NCBI RefSeq assembly: GCF_027923225.1
Contig: NZ_BSDI01000001.1
Coordinates: 349,946-413,945, forward strand
DNA length: 64,000 nucleotides
Direction: 5' to 3'
From: Phytohabitans aurantiacus
Lineage (GTDB): Bacteria > Actinomycetota > Actinomycetes > Mycobacteriales > Micromonosporaceae
The position numbers were made by a program, and so were the translations under genes. Shown here piece by piece: positions 55,540 to 63,718 of this stretch. Positions within the stretch are counted from its first letter, which is position 1. Each line of letters begins with the position of its first letter. The notes under the pieces were generated by a model. It was not told the origin of the DNA, did not search any database, and saw only the letters and a program-made list of their open reading frames with translations.

Positions 55540-57137
55540 TGTTCGTCCGGCTGAAGCTCCGGATGACAGCCAACAACTTCCGCGGCCAGCCGTGGCGGGT
55601 CGCGCTCTTCATGATGGGCGTCTTCTTCGGGCTCTGGTGGGCGGCGGGCGGCTTCCTGCTCTTCGCGGTGCCCGGCTTGGCGGGTAGCGAGAAGGCGGCT
55701 CTGCTGGCGGCCGGGTTCGGCGGCGGGGCGCTCACGCTCGGCTGGGTACTGTTTCCGCTCGTCTTCTTCGGCGTCGACGAGACACTCGACCCGGCCCGTT
55801 TCGCCCTGCTACCGCTGCGCCGCCGCACGCTCGTCGCCGGGATGCTCGCGGCCGCGCTGCTGGGGATACCGGCGCTGGCCACGCTCGCGTCGACCGCGGG
55901 GCTGGTGCTGTCGGCGGGCGCGCTCGGCGGGTGGACCGCGGCGGTCACGCAGGCGGTGGGCGTCGCGGCCGGCTTGCTTCTGTGCGTCGCGGCGAGCCGC
56001 GCGTTGACCAGTGCGTTCGCGACGATGCTGCGGTCCCGCCGGATGCGCGACCTGGCGGCGATCGCGCTCGCGGTCCTCGCCGCACTGCTCGGTCCGCTCC
56101 AGATCGGGCTGATCACGGCGGCGGAGACCGCTGACTGGGACCGGCTGGTCGGGCCGGCTCGGGTGGTCGGCTGGACACCGCTCGCCGCCGCGTACACGCT
56201 CGGCTTCGACCTGGCGGCGGGGCGCGGCTGGGCGGTACCGCTGAAGCTTGCGATCACGCTGGCGGCGACCGCGGCGCTGCTGTGGTGGTGGTCGTGGTCG
56301 CTGGAGTCGGCGATGGTCGGCGGGACGCCGACCGCGGCGGGGCCGAGGAAGGCGGCGCGCGGTGGCGCCGTCGACCAGCTCGTCCCGCGCGGGATGCGGT
56401 GGATGGCGAGGAACCGCTACGCCGCGCTGGTGGCACGGGAGACCCGGTACTGGTGGCGGGACGTGCGGCGGCGGGCGGGGCTGATCACGGTACTGGTGGT
56501 CGGCGTGTTCCTGCCGGTGATGATCAACATTGCTGGCAACGCGCGCTCGCCAGGCACGGTGAGCATCTCGATGATCTTCGTGGGGACGCTCGCGGCGGTC
56601 ACGCTGGCCAACCAGTTCGGGTATGACGGGACGGCGTACGGGGCGAACGTGGTCGCCGGGGTGCCGGGGCGACTCGAGCTGCGGGCGCGGGTGGCGGCGT
56701 TCACCGTGTACGCCGGCCCGCTGCTGGTGATCGTCGCGGTGGCGATGAGCCTGCTGCTGGGCGAGCCGACCTGGGTGGGCCTGCTGCTCGGCACGCTGGC
56801 CGCGGCGTACGGCGCTGGGCTGGCCGCCAACCTGTTCGTGTCGATCCTCGCCGCCTACGCCCTGCCCGAGACGTCCAACCCGTTCACGATCAACACCGGC
56901 GCCGGCGTCGTGAGGAGCCTGCTCAGCCTCGTGTCGATGCTCGGCTCGGCGGCCGCGGCGGTGCCGATGCTGGTGGCCGCCGCCCTGCTCGGCGACGCGC
57001 CGGCCTGGCTGTGGCTGGCCGGGCCGATCGGCGCCGGGTACGGGCTCGGCGCCACCGCGCTCGGCGTCTACCTGGCCGGTGACCTGCTCGATCGCCGGAT
57101 GCCCGAGCTGTTGGCGTCGGTTACGCCCCGCCGGTGA
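55539..57137 (+). CDS. ABC-2-type exporter permease
   Basis: 532 residues with about 12 membrane helices; ATG overlaps the ATPase stop. It resembles fused two-module permeases of actinobacterial ABC-2 exporters: the polypeptide shows two sets of helices separated by a basic cytoplasmic segment (about 255-300). No substrate-binding protein is present, consistent with export of a lipid, peptide or drug. Confidence 0.85.
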   Translation: MFVRLKLRMTANNFRGQPWRVALFMMGVFFGLWWAAGGFLLFAVPGLAGSEKAALLAAGFGGGALTLGWVLFPLVFFGVDETLDPARFALLPLRRRTLVAGMLAAALLGIPALATLASTAGLVLSAGALGGWTAAVTQAVGVAAGLLLCVAASRALTSAFATMLRSRRMRDLAAIALAVLAALLGPLQIGLITAAETADWDRLVGPARVVGWTPLAAAYTLGFDLAAGRGWAVPLKLAITLAATAALLWWWSWSLESAMVGGTPTAAGPRKAARGGAVDQLVPRGMRWMARNRYAALVARETRYWWRDVRRRAGLITVLVVGVFLPVMINIAGNARSPGTVSISMIFVGTLAAVTLANQFGYDGTAYGANVVAGVPGRLELRARVAAFTVYAGPLLVIVAVAMSLLLGEPTWVGLLLGTLAAAYGAGLAANLFVSILAAYALPETSNPFTINTGAGVVRSLLSLVSMLGSAAAAVPMLVAAALLGDAPAWLWLAGPIGAGYGLGATALGVYLAGDLLDRRMPELLASVTPRR

Positions 57138-57143
57138 CGCACA

Positions 57144-57704
57144 ATGTTTCACGTGGATCATCCGATGGACCACGTGAATCATCCGCCTGAGCCGGGCGCC
57201 AAGATCCACGGCACCGACCCTTTCGCGGTACCCGATGAAGCGCGATCGCCCGCGCGGAGGCTGCGTGGGCGACTCGCGTCGGCCGTGACCCTGTGGACGG
57301 CACCCGGGCCCGCGGGCCTCACGGTGTCCACGACGCTCGTCGTGGACGGCGATCCAGCACGCCTGCTCGGCGTCGTCGACGACGAGTCAGACCTGTGGAC
57401 GGCCGCGCGCGACGCGGGCCGCTTCGCGGTCGCGCCACTGGCGAGCGCCCACCGCCAGCTCGCCGATCGCTTCGCGGGCCTGATGCCCGCGCCGGGCGGG
57501 CTCTTCAAGGGGTACGACTTCCGCGACACGCCCTACGGCCCGGTGCCGGCGGACGTCGCGACCTGGGTGGGCTGCCGCCTCGACGACGCCCGTGAGCTGG
57601 GCTGGGGCCTGCTGATCGAGGCCACCGTCGAGGCCGTGGAACTGGGCGCGGACGACGATCCGCTGGTGCATTTCCGGGGCCGGTACCGGCAGCTCAACCA
57701 TTGA
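57144..57704 (+). CDS. Flavin reductase-like FMN-binding protein
   Basis: 186 residues from the ATG at 57144. The family-typical part begins at KIHGTDPF (residue 20), followed by RRLRGRLASAVTLWTA and LLGVVDDESDLWTA. The last third has the GWGLLIEATVEAVE segment of flavin-reductase split-barrel proteins. It would bind FMN or a related cofactor; partner unknown. The first 18 residues (with an internal HVDHP/HVNHP repeat) are encoded by parS-like sites, so the true start may be ATG 57165 or GTG 57174. Confidence 0.78.
   Translation: MFHVDHPMDHVNHPPEPGAKIHGTDPFAVPDEARSPARRLRGRLASAVTLWTAPGPAGLTVSTTLVVDGDPARLLGVVDDESDLWTAARDAGRFAVAPLASAHRQLADRFAGLMPAPGGLFKGYDFRDTPYGPVPADVATWVGCRLDDARELGWGLLIEATVEAVELGADDDPLVHFRGRYRQLNH
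57145..57181 (+). promoter_or_regulatory. Two parS-like sites, 21 bases apart
   Basis: TGTTTCACGTGGATCA (57145-57160) matches the parS consensus TGTTTCACGTGAAACA at 14 of 16 positions. TGGACCACGTGAATCA (57166-57181) matches at 12 of 16. Both keep the central CACGTG. ParB binding sites cluster near the origin, where this window appears to lie. Confidence 0.45.
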
Positions 57705-57749
57705 CATTCGTCGAACTGTCGCACCGGTGAGCGGCGTGATCCACGTCAC

Positions 57750-57778
57750 TCGGCGCAGCCAGGTAACCGTTCGGCGCA
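57750..57778 (+). promoter_or_regulatory. Direct repeats, candidate LytTR operator
   Basis: TCGGCGCA occurs at 57750-57757 and 57771-57778, 21 bases apart in the same orientation, with further partial matches around each copy. LytTR regulators bind pairs of this geometry. The site is about 100 bases before the DUF485/ActP operon. Confidence 0.4.
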
Positions 57779-57881
57779 ATCGACGACCACCATCACCCAG
57801 GCCACCTCACGGGATTCTTACGGTGCGGGCCGAAACCCTCTGAACATGAACACCCACGCCCCGTGAAGGTGGTGAACCCGC

Positions 57882-58229
57882 ATGACGACCGATGCACCCG
57901 CCCCGGCCTCCACGAGCCCGGAGCGGTACGTCGAGGTCCAGCGGTCGGACGAGTTTGCCGGGCTGCGCAAGGCCTTGCGCGGCTTCGTCTTCCCGATGAC
58001 CGCGGCCTTCTTTCTCTGGTACGCGCTCTACGTGATCCTGTCCGCGTACGCACGCGGCTTCATGGACACCAAGGTGGTCGGCCACATCAACGTGGCGCTG
58101 GTCTTCGGCCTGCTGCAGTTCGTGTCGACGTTCCTGATCGCCTGGTACTACTCCCGGTTCGCCGGCGCCAAGATCGACCCGACCGCTGACAAGATCCGCG
58201 GCGAGCTCGAGAACGGGGACAAGGAATGA
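57882..58229 (+). CDS. DUF485 membrane protein (YjcH-like)
   Basis: 115 residues with a GAAGGTGG ribosome site. Two membrane helices (about 38-60 and 72-95) flanked by conserved DUF485 segments (SDEFAGLRKALRGFVFPMTAAFFLWY and YYSRFAGAKIDP). In proteobacteria yjcH precedes actP, the acetate permease gene; the same order is kept here. The stop overlaps the symporter start (ATGA). Confidence 0.92.
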   Translation: MTTDAPAPASTSPERYVEVQRSDEFAGLRKALRGFVFPMTAAFFLWYALYVILSAYARGFMDTKVVGHINVALVFGLLQFVSTFLIAWYYSRFAGAKIDPTADKIRGELENGDKE

Positions 58230-59899
58230 GCGCGATTCTTGCCGCCGAGGCCGGTGACACCACCGCACGGAACATCACCATCGTCCTGTTCCTCGTCTTC
58301 GTGGCGGTCACGCTCGCCATCACGGTGTGGGCCAGCCGCCAGACCAAGACGGCCACCGACTTCTACGCCGGTGGCCGCGCATTCTCCGGCTTCCAGAACG
58401 GCATGGCGATCGGCGGCGACTACATGTCCGCCGCGTCGTTCCTCGGCATCGCCGGCCTCATCGCGCTGTACGGGTACGACGGCTTCCTGTACTCGATCGG
58501 CTTCCTGGTGGCCTGGCTGGTGGCCCTGCTCCTGGTCGCCGAACTGCTCCGCAACTCGGGCAAGTACACGATGGCTGACGTGCTGGCCTTCCGGATGCGG
58601 CAGCGTCCGGTGCGCACCGCCGCCTCCGTCTCCACGGTGACGGTGTCGATCTTCTACCTGATCGCTCAGATGGTCGGCGCGGGCGCGCTGGTCGCGCTGC
58701 TGCTCGGCATCCGGCCCGGCACCACCTTCCTGGGCATGGACGCCGACGCCGCGAAGATCGCCACGATCATCCTGGTCGGCGCCCTGATGATCGTGTACGT
58801 GACGGTCGGCGGCATGAAGGGCACCACGTACGTCCAGATCGTCAAGGCGTTCCTGCTGATGAGCGGCGCGGCGATCATGACCGTGCTGGTACTGGCCAAG
58901 TTCAACTTCAACCTGTCGTCGCTGCTCGGCGCCGCCGCTGACCAGTCCGGCAAGGGCGAGGCGTTCCTGGAGCCGGGCCTGCGGTACGGCGTCGAGGTGG
59001 CCGGCAACGCGAAGCAGACCTTCTACAACAAGATGGACCTGCTCTCGCTCGGCATCGCCCTGGTACTCGGCACGGCCGGCCTGCCGCACATCCTGATCCG
59101 CTTCTACACCGTCCCCACCGCCCGCGCGGCCCGCAAGAGCGTGCTCTGGGCGATCGGCATCATCGGCACCTTCTACCTCTTCACCCTGGCGCTCGGCTTC
59201 GGCGCGGCGGCGCTGGTCGGCGGCGAGGCGATCCGGGCACAGGACGCGGCCGGCAACACGGCCGCGCCGCAGCTCGCCGAGGCGCTCGGCATCGACTTCC
59301 TCGGTGGCGACACCGGTGGGGCGGTGATGCTGGCGGTCATCGCGGCGGTCGCCTTCGCGACGATCCTCGCCGTGGTCGCCGGGCTCACGCTGGCGTCGTC
59401 GTCGAGCATCGCGCACGACTTCTACGCCAACGTGATCAAGAAAGGCCAGACGTCGGAGGGCCAGGAGGTCAAGGTCGCCCGGATCGCGGCGTTCGCGATC
59501 GGCGCGGTGTCGATCGTACTGGCGCTCTTCGCGCAGAAACTCAACGTGGCGTTCCTGGTCGCGCTCGCCTTCGCGGTCGCGGCGTCCGGCAACCTGCCGG
59601 CCATCCTGTACAGCCTCTTCTGGAAGCGGTTCAACACGTCCGGCGCGGTCTGGGCCATCTACGGCGGTCTCCTGGCAGCCGTGGTACTGGTCTTCTTCTC
59701 GCCGGTCGTGTCCGGGGCGCCGACGTCGATGTTCAAGAACTCGGACTGGCAGTGGTTCCCGCTGTCCAACCCGGGCATCATCTCCATCCCGTTCGGCTTC
59801 CTCTGTGGCTGGATCGGCACGTTGCTCTCCAAGGAGAGTGACGAGCAGAAATACGCCGAGCTGGAGGTCCGTTCCCTCACTGGCGCGGGAGCGCACTGA
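58226..59899 (+). CDS. actP: Cation/acetate symporter ActP-like
   Basis: 557 residues, about 13 helices. SSS signature: TDFYAGGRAFSGFQNGMAIGGDYMSAASFLGIAGL, GTAGLPHILIRFYTVPTARAARKS and VVAGLTLASSSSIAHDFY. This close match to ActP supports uptake of acetate or other monocarboxylates with sodium or protons. It is the second symporter operon within 8 kb and more typical than the first. A terminator follows. Confidence 0.92.
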   Translation: MSAILAAEAGDTTARNITIVLFLVFVAVTLAITVWASRQTKTATDFYAGGRAFSGFQNGMAIGGDYMSAASFLGIAGLIALYGYDGFLYSIGFLVAWLVALLLVAELLRNSGKYTMADVLAFRMRQRPVRTAASVSTVTVSIFYLIAQMVGAGALVALLLGIRPGTTFLGMDADAAKIATIILVGALMIVYVTVGGMKGTTYVQIVKAFLLMSGAAIMTVLVLAKFNFNLSSLLGAAADQSGKGEAFLEPGLRYGVEVAGNAKQTFYNKMDLLSLGIALVLGTAGLPHILIRFYTVPTARAARKSVLWAIGIIGTFYLFTLALGFGAAALVGGEAIRAQDAAGNTAAPQLAEALGIDFLGGDTGGAVMLAVIAAVAFATILAVVAGLTLASSSSIAHDFYANVIKKGQTSEGQEVKVARIAAFAIGAVSIVLALFAQKLNVAFLVALAFAVAASGNLPAILYSLFWKRFNTSGAVWAIYGGLLAAVVLVFFSPVVSGAPTSMFKNSDWQWFPLSNPGIISIPFGFLCGWIGTLLSKESDEQKYAELEVRSLTGAGAH

Positions 59900-59919
59900 C
59901 CAGACGGTATGAACGACGG

Positions 59920-59949
59920 ACCCGTGCGGTTGTGGCTGGCCGCACGGGT
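59920..59949 (+). terminator. Terminator after the acetate symporter gene
   Basis: ACCCGTGCGG (59920-59929) pairs perfectly with CCGCACGGGT (59940-59949) around a ten-base loop. The stem can extend by GACG/CGTC beyond one mismatch. Confidence 0.75.
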
Positions 59950-60008
59950 TCGTCCCGTTCCGGACCGGGTACGTGACAGGGCACCAATCCGGCTGGCCGG
60001 GAGATCGG

Positions 60009-60020
60009 TAGGCTTGCCTC
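60009..60020 (+). promoter_or_regulatory. -10 element for a leaderless epimerase transcript
   Basis: TAGGCT (60009-60014) lies six bases before the ATG at 60021, with no ribosome site. Confidence 0.35.
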
Positions 60021-61001
60021 ATGGTCATAGCGCCGCGTTTTGGAGCAGGTCACCGCGTTCTCGTCACCGGAGGCGCGGGGTTCGTGCCATCGCACCTGGT
60101 CGACGCCCTGCTCGCACGCGGTTGCACGGTCGTGGCCGTCGACAACTTCGTCACCGGCTCCAAAGACAACGTGAGCCACCTCCAGGACCACCCGCGGTTC
60201 GCGCTGGTCGAGGCCGACGTCTCCGACGGGCTGCCCCACCACCACCCGGCGATCACCGAGCGCTTCGACGCGATCATGCACATGGCGTCGCCGGCGAGCC
60301 CCAAAGACTTCGCCACCCTGCCGATCGAGATCCTCCGGGTCGGTTCGGTCGCCACGATGCACCTGCTCGACCGGGCGGTCGCCGACGGTGCCCGGTTCCT
60401 GCTGGCGTCCACCTCCGAGGCGTACGGCGACCCGCAGGTGCACCCCCAGCCCGAGACGTACTGGGGCAACGTCAACCCCATCGGCATCCGCAGCGTGTAC
60501 GACGAGTCCAAGCGGTTCGCCGAGGCGGCCACGATGGCGTACCACCGCCACCACGGCGTCGATGTCGCGATCGTGCGGATCTTCAACACGTACGGGCCAC
60601 GGATGCGACCCGACGACGGGCGCGCGGTGCCGACGTTCATCACCCAGGCGCTGCGGGGTGAGCCGATCACGCTGCACGGCACCGGCACCCAGACGCGTTC
60701 GGTCTGCTACGTCGACGACCTGGTACGCGGCATCCTGCTGCTGCTCGACTCCGGGGAGACCGGACCGATCAACTGCGGCACCGAGCACGAGTTCTCGATG
60801 CGCGAGCTGGCCGAGCTGATCGTGCGCCTGACCGGCAGCTCGTCGGAGATCGCCTACCTGCCGCGTACGGCCGACGACCCGGAGATGCGGCGGCCCGACC
60901 TGACGCTGGCACGTACCCGGCTGGGCTTCGAGCCCGAGATCGGCGTCGAAGACGGCCTGAGCCGCACGATCGCCCACTTCACCCAGCGCTTAGCCCACTA
61001 G
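60021..61001 (+). CDS. NAD-dependent epimerase/dehydratase, UDP-glucuronate decarboxylase-like
   Basis: 326 residues, extended SDR. NAD motif TGGAGFVPSHL (GxxGxxx variant with Val-Pro in place of Ile-Gly) at 17-27. Active-site STSEAYGDP and YDESK (Tyr-x3-Lys), with NTYGPRMRPDDGRAVPTFI typical of the UXS and dTDP-glucose dehydratase branch. It probably converts UDP-glucuronate to UDP-xylose or a similar sugar. It lies before the LCP genes, fitting wall glycopolymer synthesis. Confidence 0.87.
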   Translation: MVIAPRFGAGHRVLVTGGAGFVPSHLVDALLARGCTVVAVDNFVTGSKDNVSHLQDHPRFALVEADVSDGLPHHHPAITERFDAIMHMASPASPKDFATLPIEILRVGSVATMHLLDRAVADGARFLLASTSEAYGDPQVHPQPETYWGNVNPIGIRSVYDESKRFAEAATMAYHRHHGVDVAIVRIFNTYGPRMRPDDGRAVPTFITQALRGEPITLHGTGTQTRSVCYVDDLVRGILLLLDSGETGPINCGTEHEFSMRELAELIVRLTGSSSEIAYLPRTADDPEMRRPDLTLARTRLGFEPEIGVEDGLSRTIAHFTQRLAH

Positions 61002-61062
61002 GTTCCACTCCCCTGTTTGTGCCAGTGCGGCGGCGCTGAAAGGCGTCCGCCGATTTCCGACA

Positions 61063-61075
61063 TACCCTGAGTTAC
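61063..61075 (+). promoter_or_regulatory. -10 element for a leaderless LCP transcript
   Basis: TACCCT (61063-61068) is followed by seven bases and the ATG at 61076. No ribosome site lies between. Confidence 0.4.
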
Positions 61076-62320
61076 ATGTCACCGACCAGGTCTCCCTACG
61101 GCAGCAGCGCCGGACGAGCCTCCGTGCCGGGTGCGAATTCCCCCAACTCGGGACGTATCTCCGGCCGCGCCCGCATTCCGGGTGCTGACGCCGACGACTA
61201 CGGGCGGCTCGGGTCGCCTTCACGGTCTGTATCCGGTGGCGGACGTGGGCCGGTGGGACCGTACGGGCCTGGCGGACCGCGGGGACCTGTCGGCCCGGGC
61301 GGTGGACGTGGGCGGCTGCGGCCGAAGTGGGGCAGGATCGCCCTGCTGGCGGGCGTGGTCGTGGTGGTGCTCGGCCTGCTCGGCGCGGGCGGGCTGTGGG
61401 CGTACGTCAACGGCCTCGACGACGATATCGCCCGCACCGACCCGTTTTCGGAGATCACCGGTGGCCGGCCGGCGAAGACGGTCGACGGCTCGCTCAACAT
61501 TCTCATGGTCGGCAGCGACTCCCGTGACCCGGACACCCCGGTCGACAAGTCCAGCCAGTGGCGCGCCGACACGATCATCGTGATGCACATCCCGGCGAGC
61601 CACGACGAGGCGTACCTGGTGTCGATCCCTCGTGATCTTTACGTGCCGATCCCGGAGAGCGCGAAGGCGGACTGCGGCGGGCAGCGCGGCAAGATCAATG
61701 CGGCGTTCGCGTTCGGTGGGCTGCCGCTGGCCGTACGCACCGTGGAGTGCTTCACGGACGTGCGCATCGATCACGTCATGGCGATCGACTTCGGCGGGTT
61801 CAAGGAGGTCACCGACGCGCTCGGTGGCGTCGACCTCAACGTCGAGCGCACGACCAAGTCGATCCACAAGCCGTACCGGACGTTCAAGAAGGGCGTCAAC
61901 CACATGGACGGCGCCGAGGCGCTCGACTGGATCCGCCAGCGCAAGCAGTTCCCGGACGGTGACTTCGCCCGGATGCGCCACCAGCAGGAGTTCCTGAAGG
62001 CGCTGATGGACAAGGCTGCGAGCACCGGCACGCTGACCAACCCCAAGAAGCTGAACTCGTTCCTCCAGGCGGTGACCGACGCGGTGACCGTGGACGACGG
62101 CTTCTCGCTGGTCGACATGGCGGTCCAGTTCCGCAGCCTGCGGGGCGAGAACCTCAAGTTCATCACCAGCCCGCACAACGGCAGCCAGACGATCAACGGT
62201 GAGTCGGTGGTCGTGTCCAACAAGGAGAAGGCGCTGGCGATGTACGAGGCGATGGCCAACGACACGATGAAGGAGTGGGTGACAGCCAATGCCTCGCCCA
62301 CCCCGAAGGCGGGGAGCTGA
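61076..62320 (+). CDS. LytR-CpsA-Psr (LCP) family wall-polymer ligase, first copy
   Basis: 414 residues. A long Gly/Pro/Ser-rich cytoplasmic N-terminus (1-85), one membrane helix (about 88-112), then the LCP domain (about 140-330). LCP motifs: ILMVGSDSRD, RADTIIVMHIP, VSIPRDLYVPIP, KINAAFAFGG and the Arg-rich DFARMRHQQEFLKAL. LCP enzymes transfer polyprenyl-linked glycopolymers to peptidoglycan or galactan outside the membrane. First of three tandem homologues. Confidence 0.93.
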   Translation: MSPTRSPYGSSAGRASVPGANSPNSGRISGRARIPGADADDYGRLGSPSRSVSGGGRGPVGPYGPGGPRGPVGPGGGRGRLRPKWGRIALLAGVVVVVLGLLGAGGLWAYVNGLDDDIARTDPFSEITGGRPAKTVDGSLNILMVGSDSRDPDTPVDKSSQWRADTIIVMHIPASHDEAYLVSIPRDLYVPIPESAKADCGGQRGKINAAFAFGGLPLAVRTVECFTDVRIDHVMAIDFGGFKEVTDALGGVDLNVERTTKSIHKPYRTFKKGVNHMDGAEALDWIRQRKQFPDGDFARMRHQQEFLKALMDKAASTGTLTNPKKLNSFLQAVTDAVTVDDGFSLVDMAVQFRSLRGENLKFITSPHNGSQTINGESVVVSNKEKALAMYEAMANDTMKEWVTANASPTPKAGS

Positions 62321-62416
62321 CGCCGGTTCGCCGGTGCGTCACCTGGGCTTCATGATCCGTATCCCGTACGACCGTAGCCTCCGCGCTGGACTCTGTCGTC
62401 GGCGATCGGACCCGGG

Positions 62417-63589
62417 ATGCAGGTGGAGCGCGGCCAGCGCCCTGGAAAGGCAGCCAGAAACAAGCGGCGTGATCCGCTCTGGGCCAGGCTGACCGTCATC
62501 GGCGGAGCGGTACTGATGATGACGAGCGGCACCGCGATCGTCGGAGCCCACGCGATCATCGGCAACGCCACCTCGAACATCGAGACGACGAGCCTGCTCG
62601 GCGGTGACGCTTCCGCCGCCGAGCAGCCCGGCGGCAACGACATCGACGGCCCGGTCAACATGCTGCTGGTCGGCATCGACGCCCGACCGCCGGGCAGTTC
62701 GGAGACCAGCGTCCTGGCGGACACGATCGTCGTACTGCACATCCCGGCCACCCACGACCAGGCGTACCTGGTGTCGCTTCCCCGGGACTGGCGAGTGGAC
62801 ATCCCCGCATACGCGAAGACCGGCGCGGGCGCGAGCGTCGGCAAGATCAACGGAGCGTTCAGCAAGGGGTACCAGGGGGCGGGCACCGAGCTGGAAAAGC
62901 GCGCCCGCGGGGTCGACTCGCTGGCCCGGACGATCAACCGGGCGACGGGCATCAAGTTCAACGGTGCCGCGATCATCGACTTCTCCGGTTTCGAGGCGGT
63001 GGTCAAGGAACTCGGCGGCGTCCAGATGTGCGTCGACCAGCGGGCCGAGTCGATCCACCTGGGCGTCGACAAGAACGGGAAGATCCTCAAGCTCTGGTAC
63101 AAGGAGGGTGCGGGCATCCAGGACCTGCCACCGGGTGGCCACGCGCTGGTACACGAGGTGGGCTGCCGCCGGATGTCCGCTCAGCTCGCCCTCGACTACG
63201 CCCGCATCCGCAAGAGCCTGCCCAACGGCGACTACGACCGGCAGCGCCACCAGCAGCAGCTCATCAAGGCGATCGCCAAGGAGGCGACGAGCAAGGGCGT
63301 GATCACGAACCCGGTCAAGCTGAACAATGTGATCAAGGCGGCCGGCAAGGCGTTCGTACTCGACACCCAGGGCATCCCGGTGGCCGACTTCGTCTTCACG
63401 CTCCGCCGGGTCGCCGCGAACGACCTCGTACTGATCAAGACCAACGGCGGCCGGGTGCAGCCGTTGATGATCGACGGGCAGAGCTTCGAGCAATTGAGTG
63501 ATCGTTCGATGGCGATGCTCGCGGCGGTACGGGATGGCACGCTCGTGAATTTCCTTGTCAGCAATCCGCAGTTCATCGCAAAGACGTGA
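62417..63589 (+). CDS. LCP family wall-polymer ligase, second copy
   Basis: 390 residues from ATG at 62417. Short basic N-terminus, one membrane helix (about 27-49), then the LCP domain with MLLVGIDARP, LADTIVVLHIP, VSLPRDWRVDIP, KINGAFSKG and DYDRQRHQQQLIKAI. It is closer in its N-terminal region (RRDPLWARLTV, then GGAVLMM) to the third copy than to the first, so copies two and three are probably the younger duplicates. Confidence 0.92.
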   Translation: MQVERGQRPGKAARNKRRDPLWARLTVIGGAVLMMTSGTAIVGAHAIIGNATSNIETTSLLGGDASAAEQPGGNDIDGPVNMLLVGIDARPPGSSETSVLADTIVVLHIPATHDQAYLVSLPRDWRVDIPAYAKTGAGASVGKINGAFSKGYQGAGTELEKRARGVDSLARTINRATGIKFNGAAIIDFSGFEAVVKELGGVQMCVDQRAESIHLGVDKNGKILKLWYKEGAGIQDLPPGGHALVHEVGCRRMSAQLALDYARIRKSLPNGDYDRQRHQQQLIKAIAKEATSKGVITNPVKLNNVIKAAGKAFVLDTQGIPVADFVFTLRRVAANDLVLIKTNGGRVQPLMIDGQSFEQLSDRSMAMLAAVRDGTLVNFLVSNPQFIAKT

Positions 63590-63718
63590 GCCAGTACGCC
63601 CCTATTTGCGGTAGTGCATCCAGTCGACGACACGTACCTGAAACGCAGGGGAACTCGCGGAGTCGGGAAGGTGTCCGTAAAGTGGGCTAGCCCCCTTGTC
63701 CCCGACCTGGAGAGCAGG

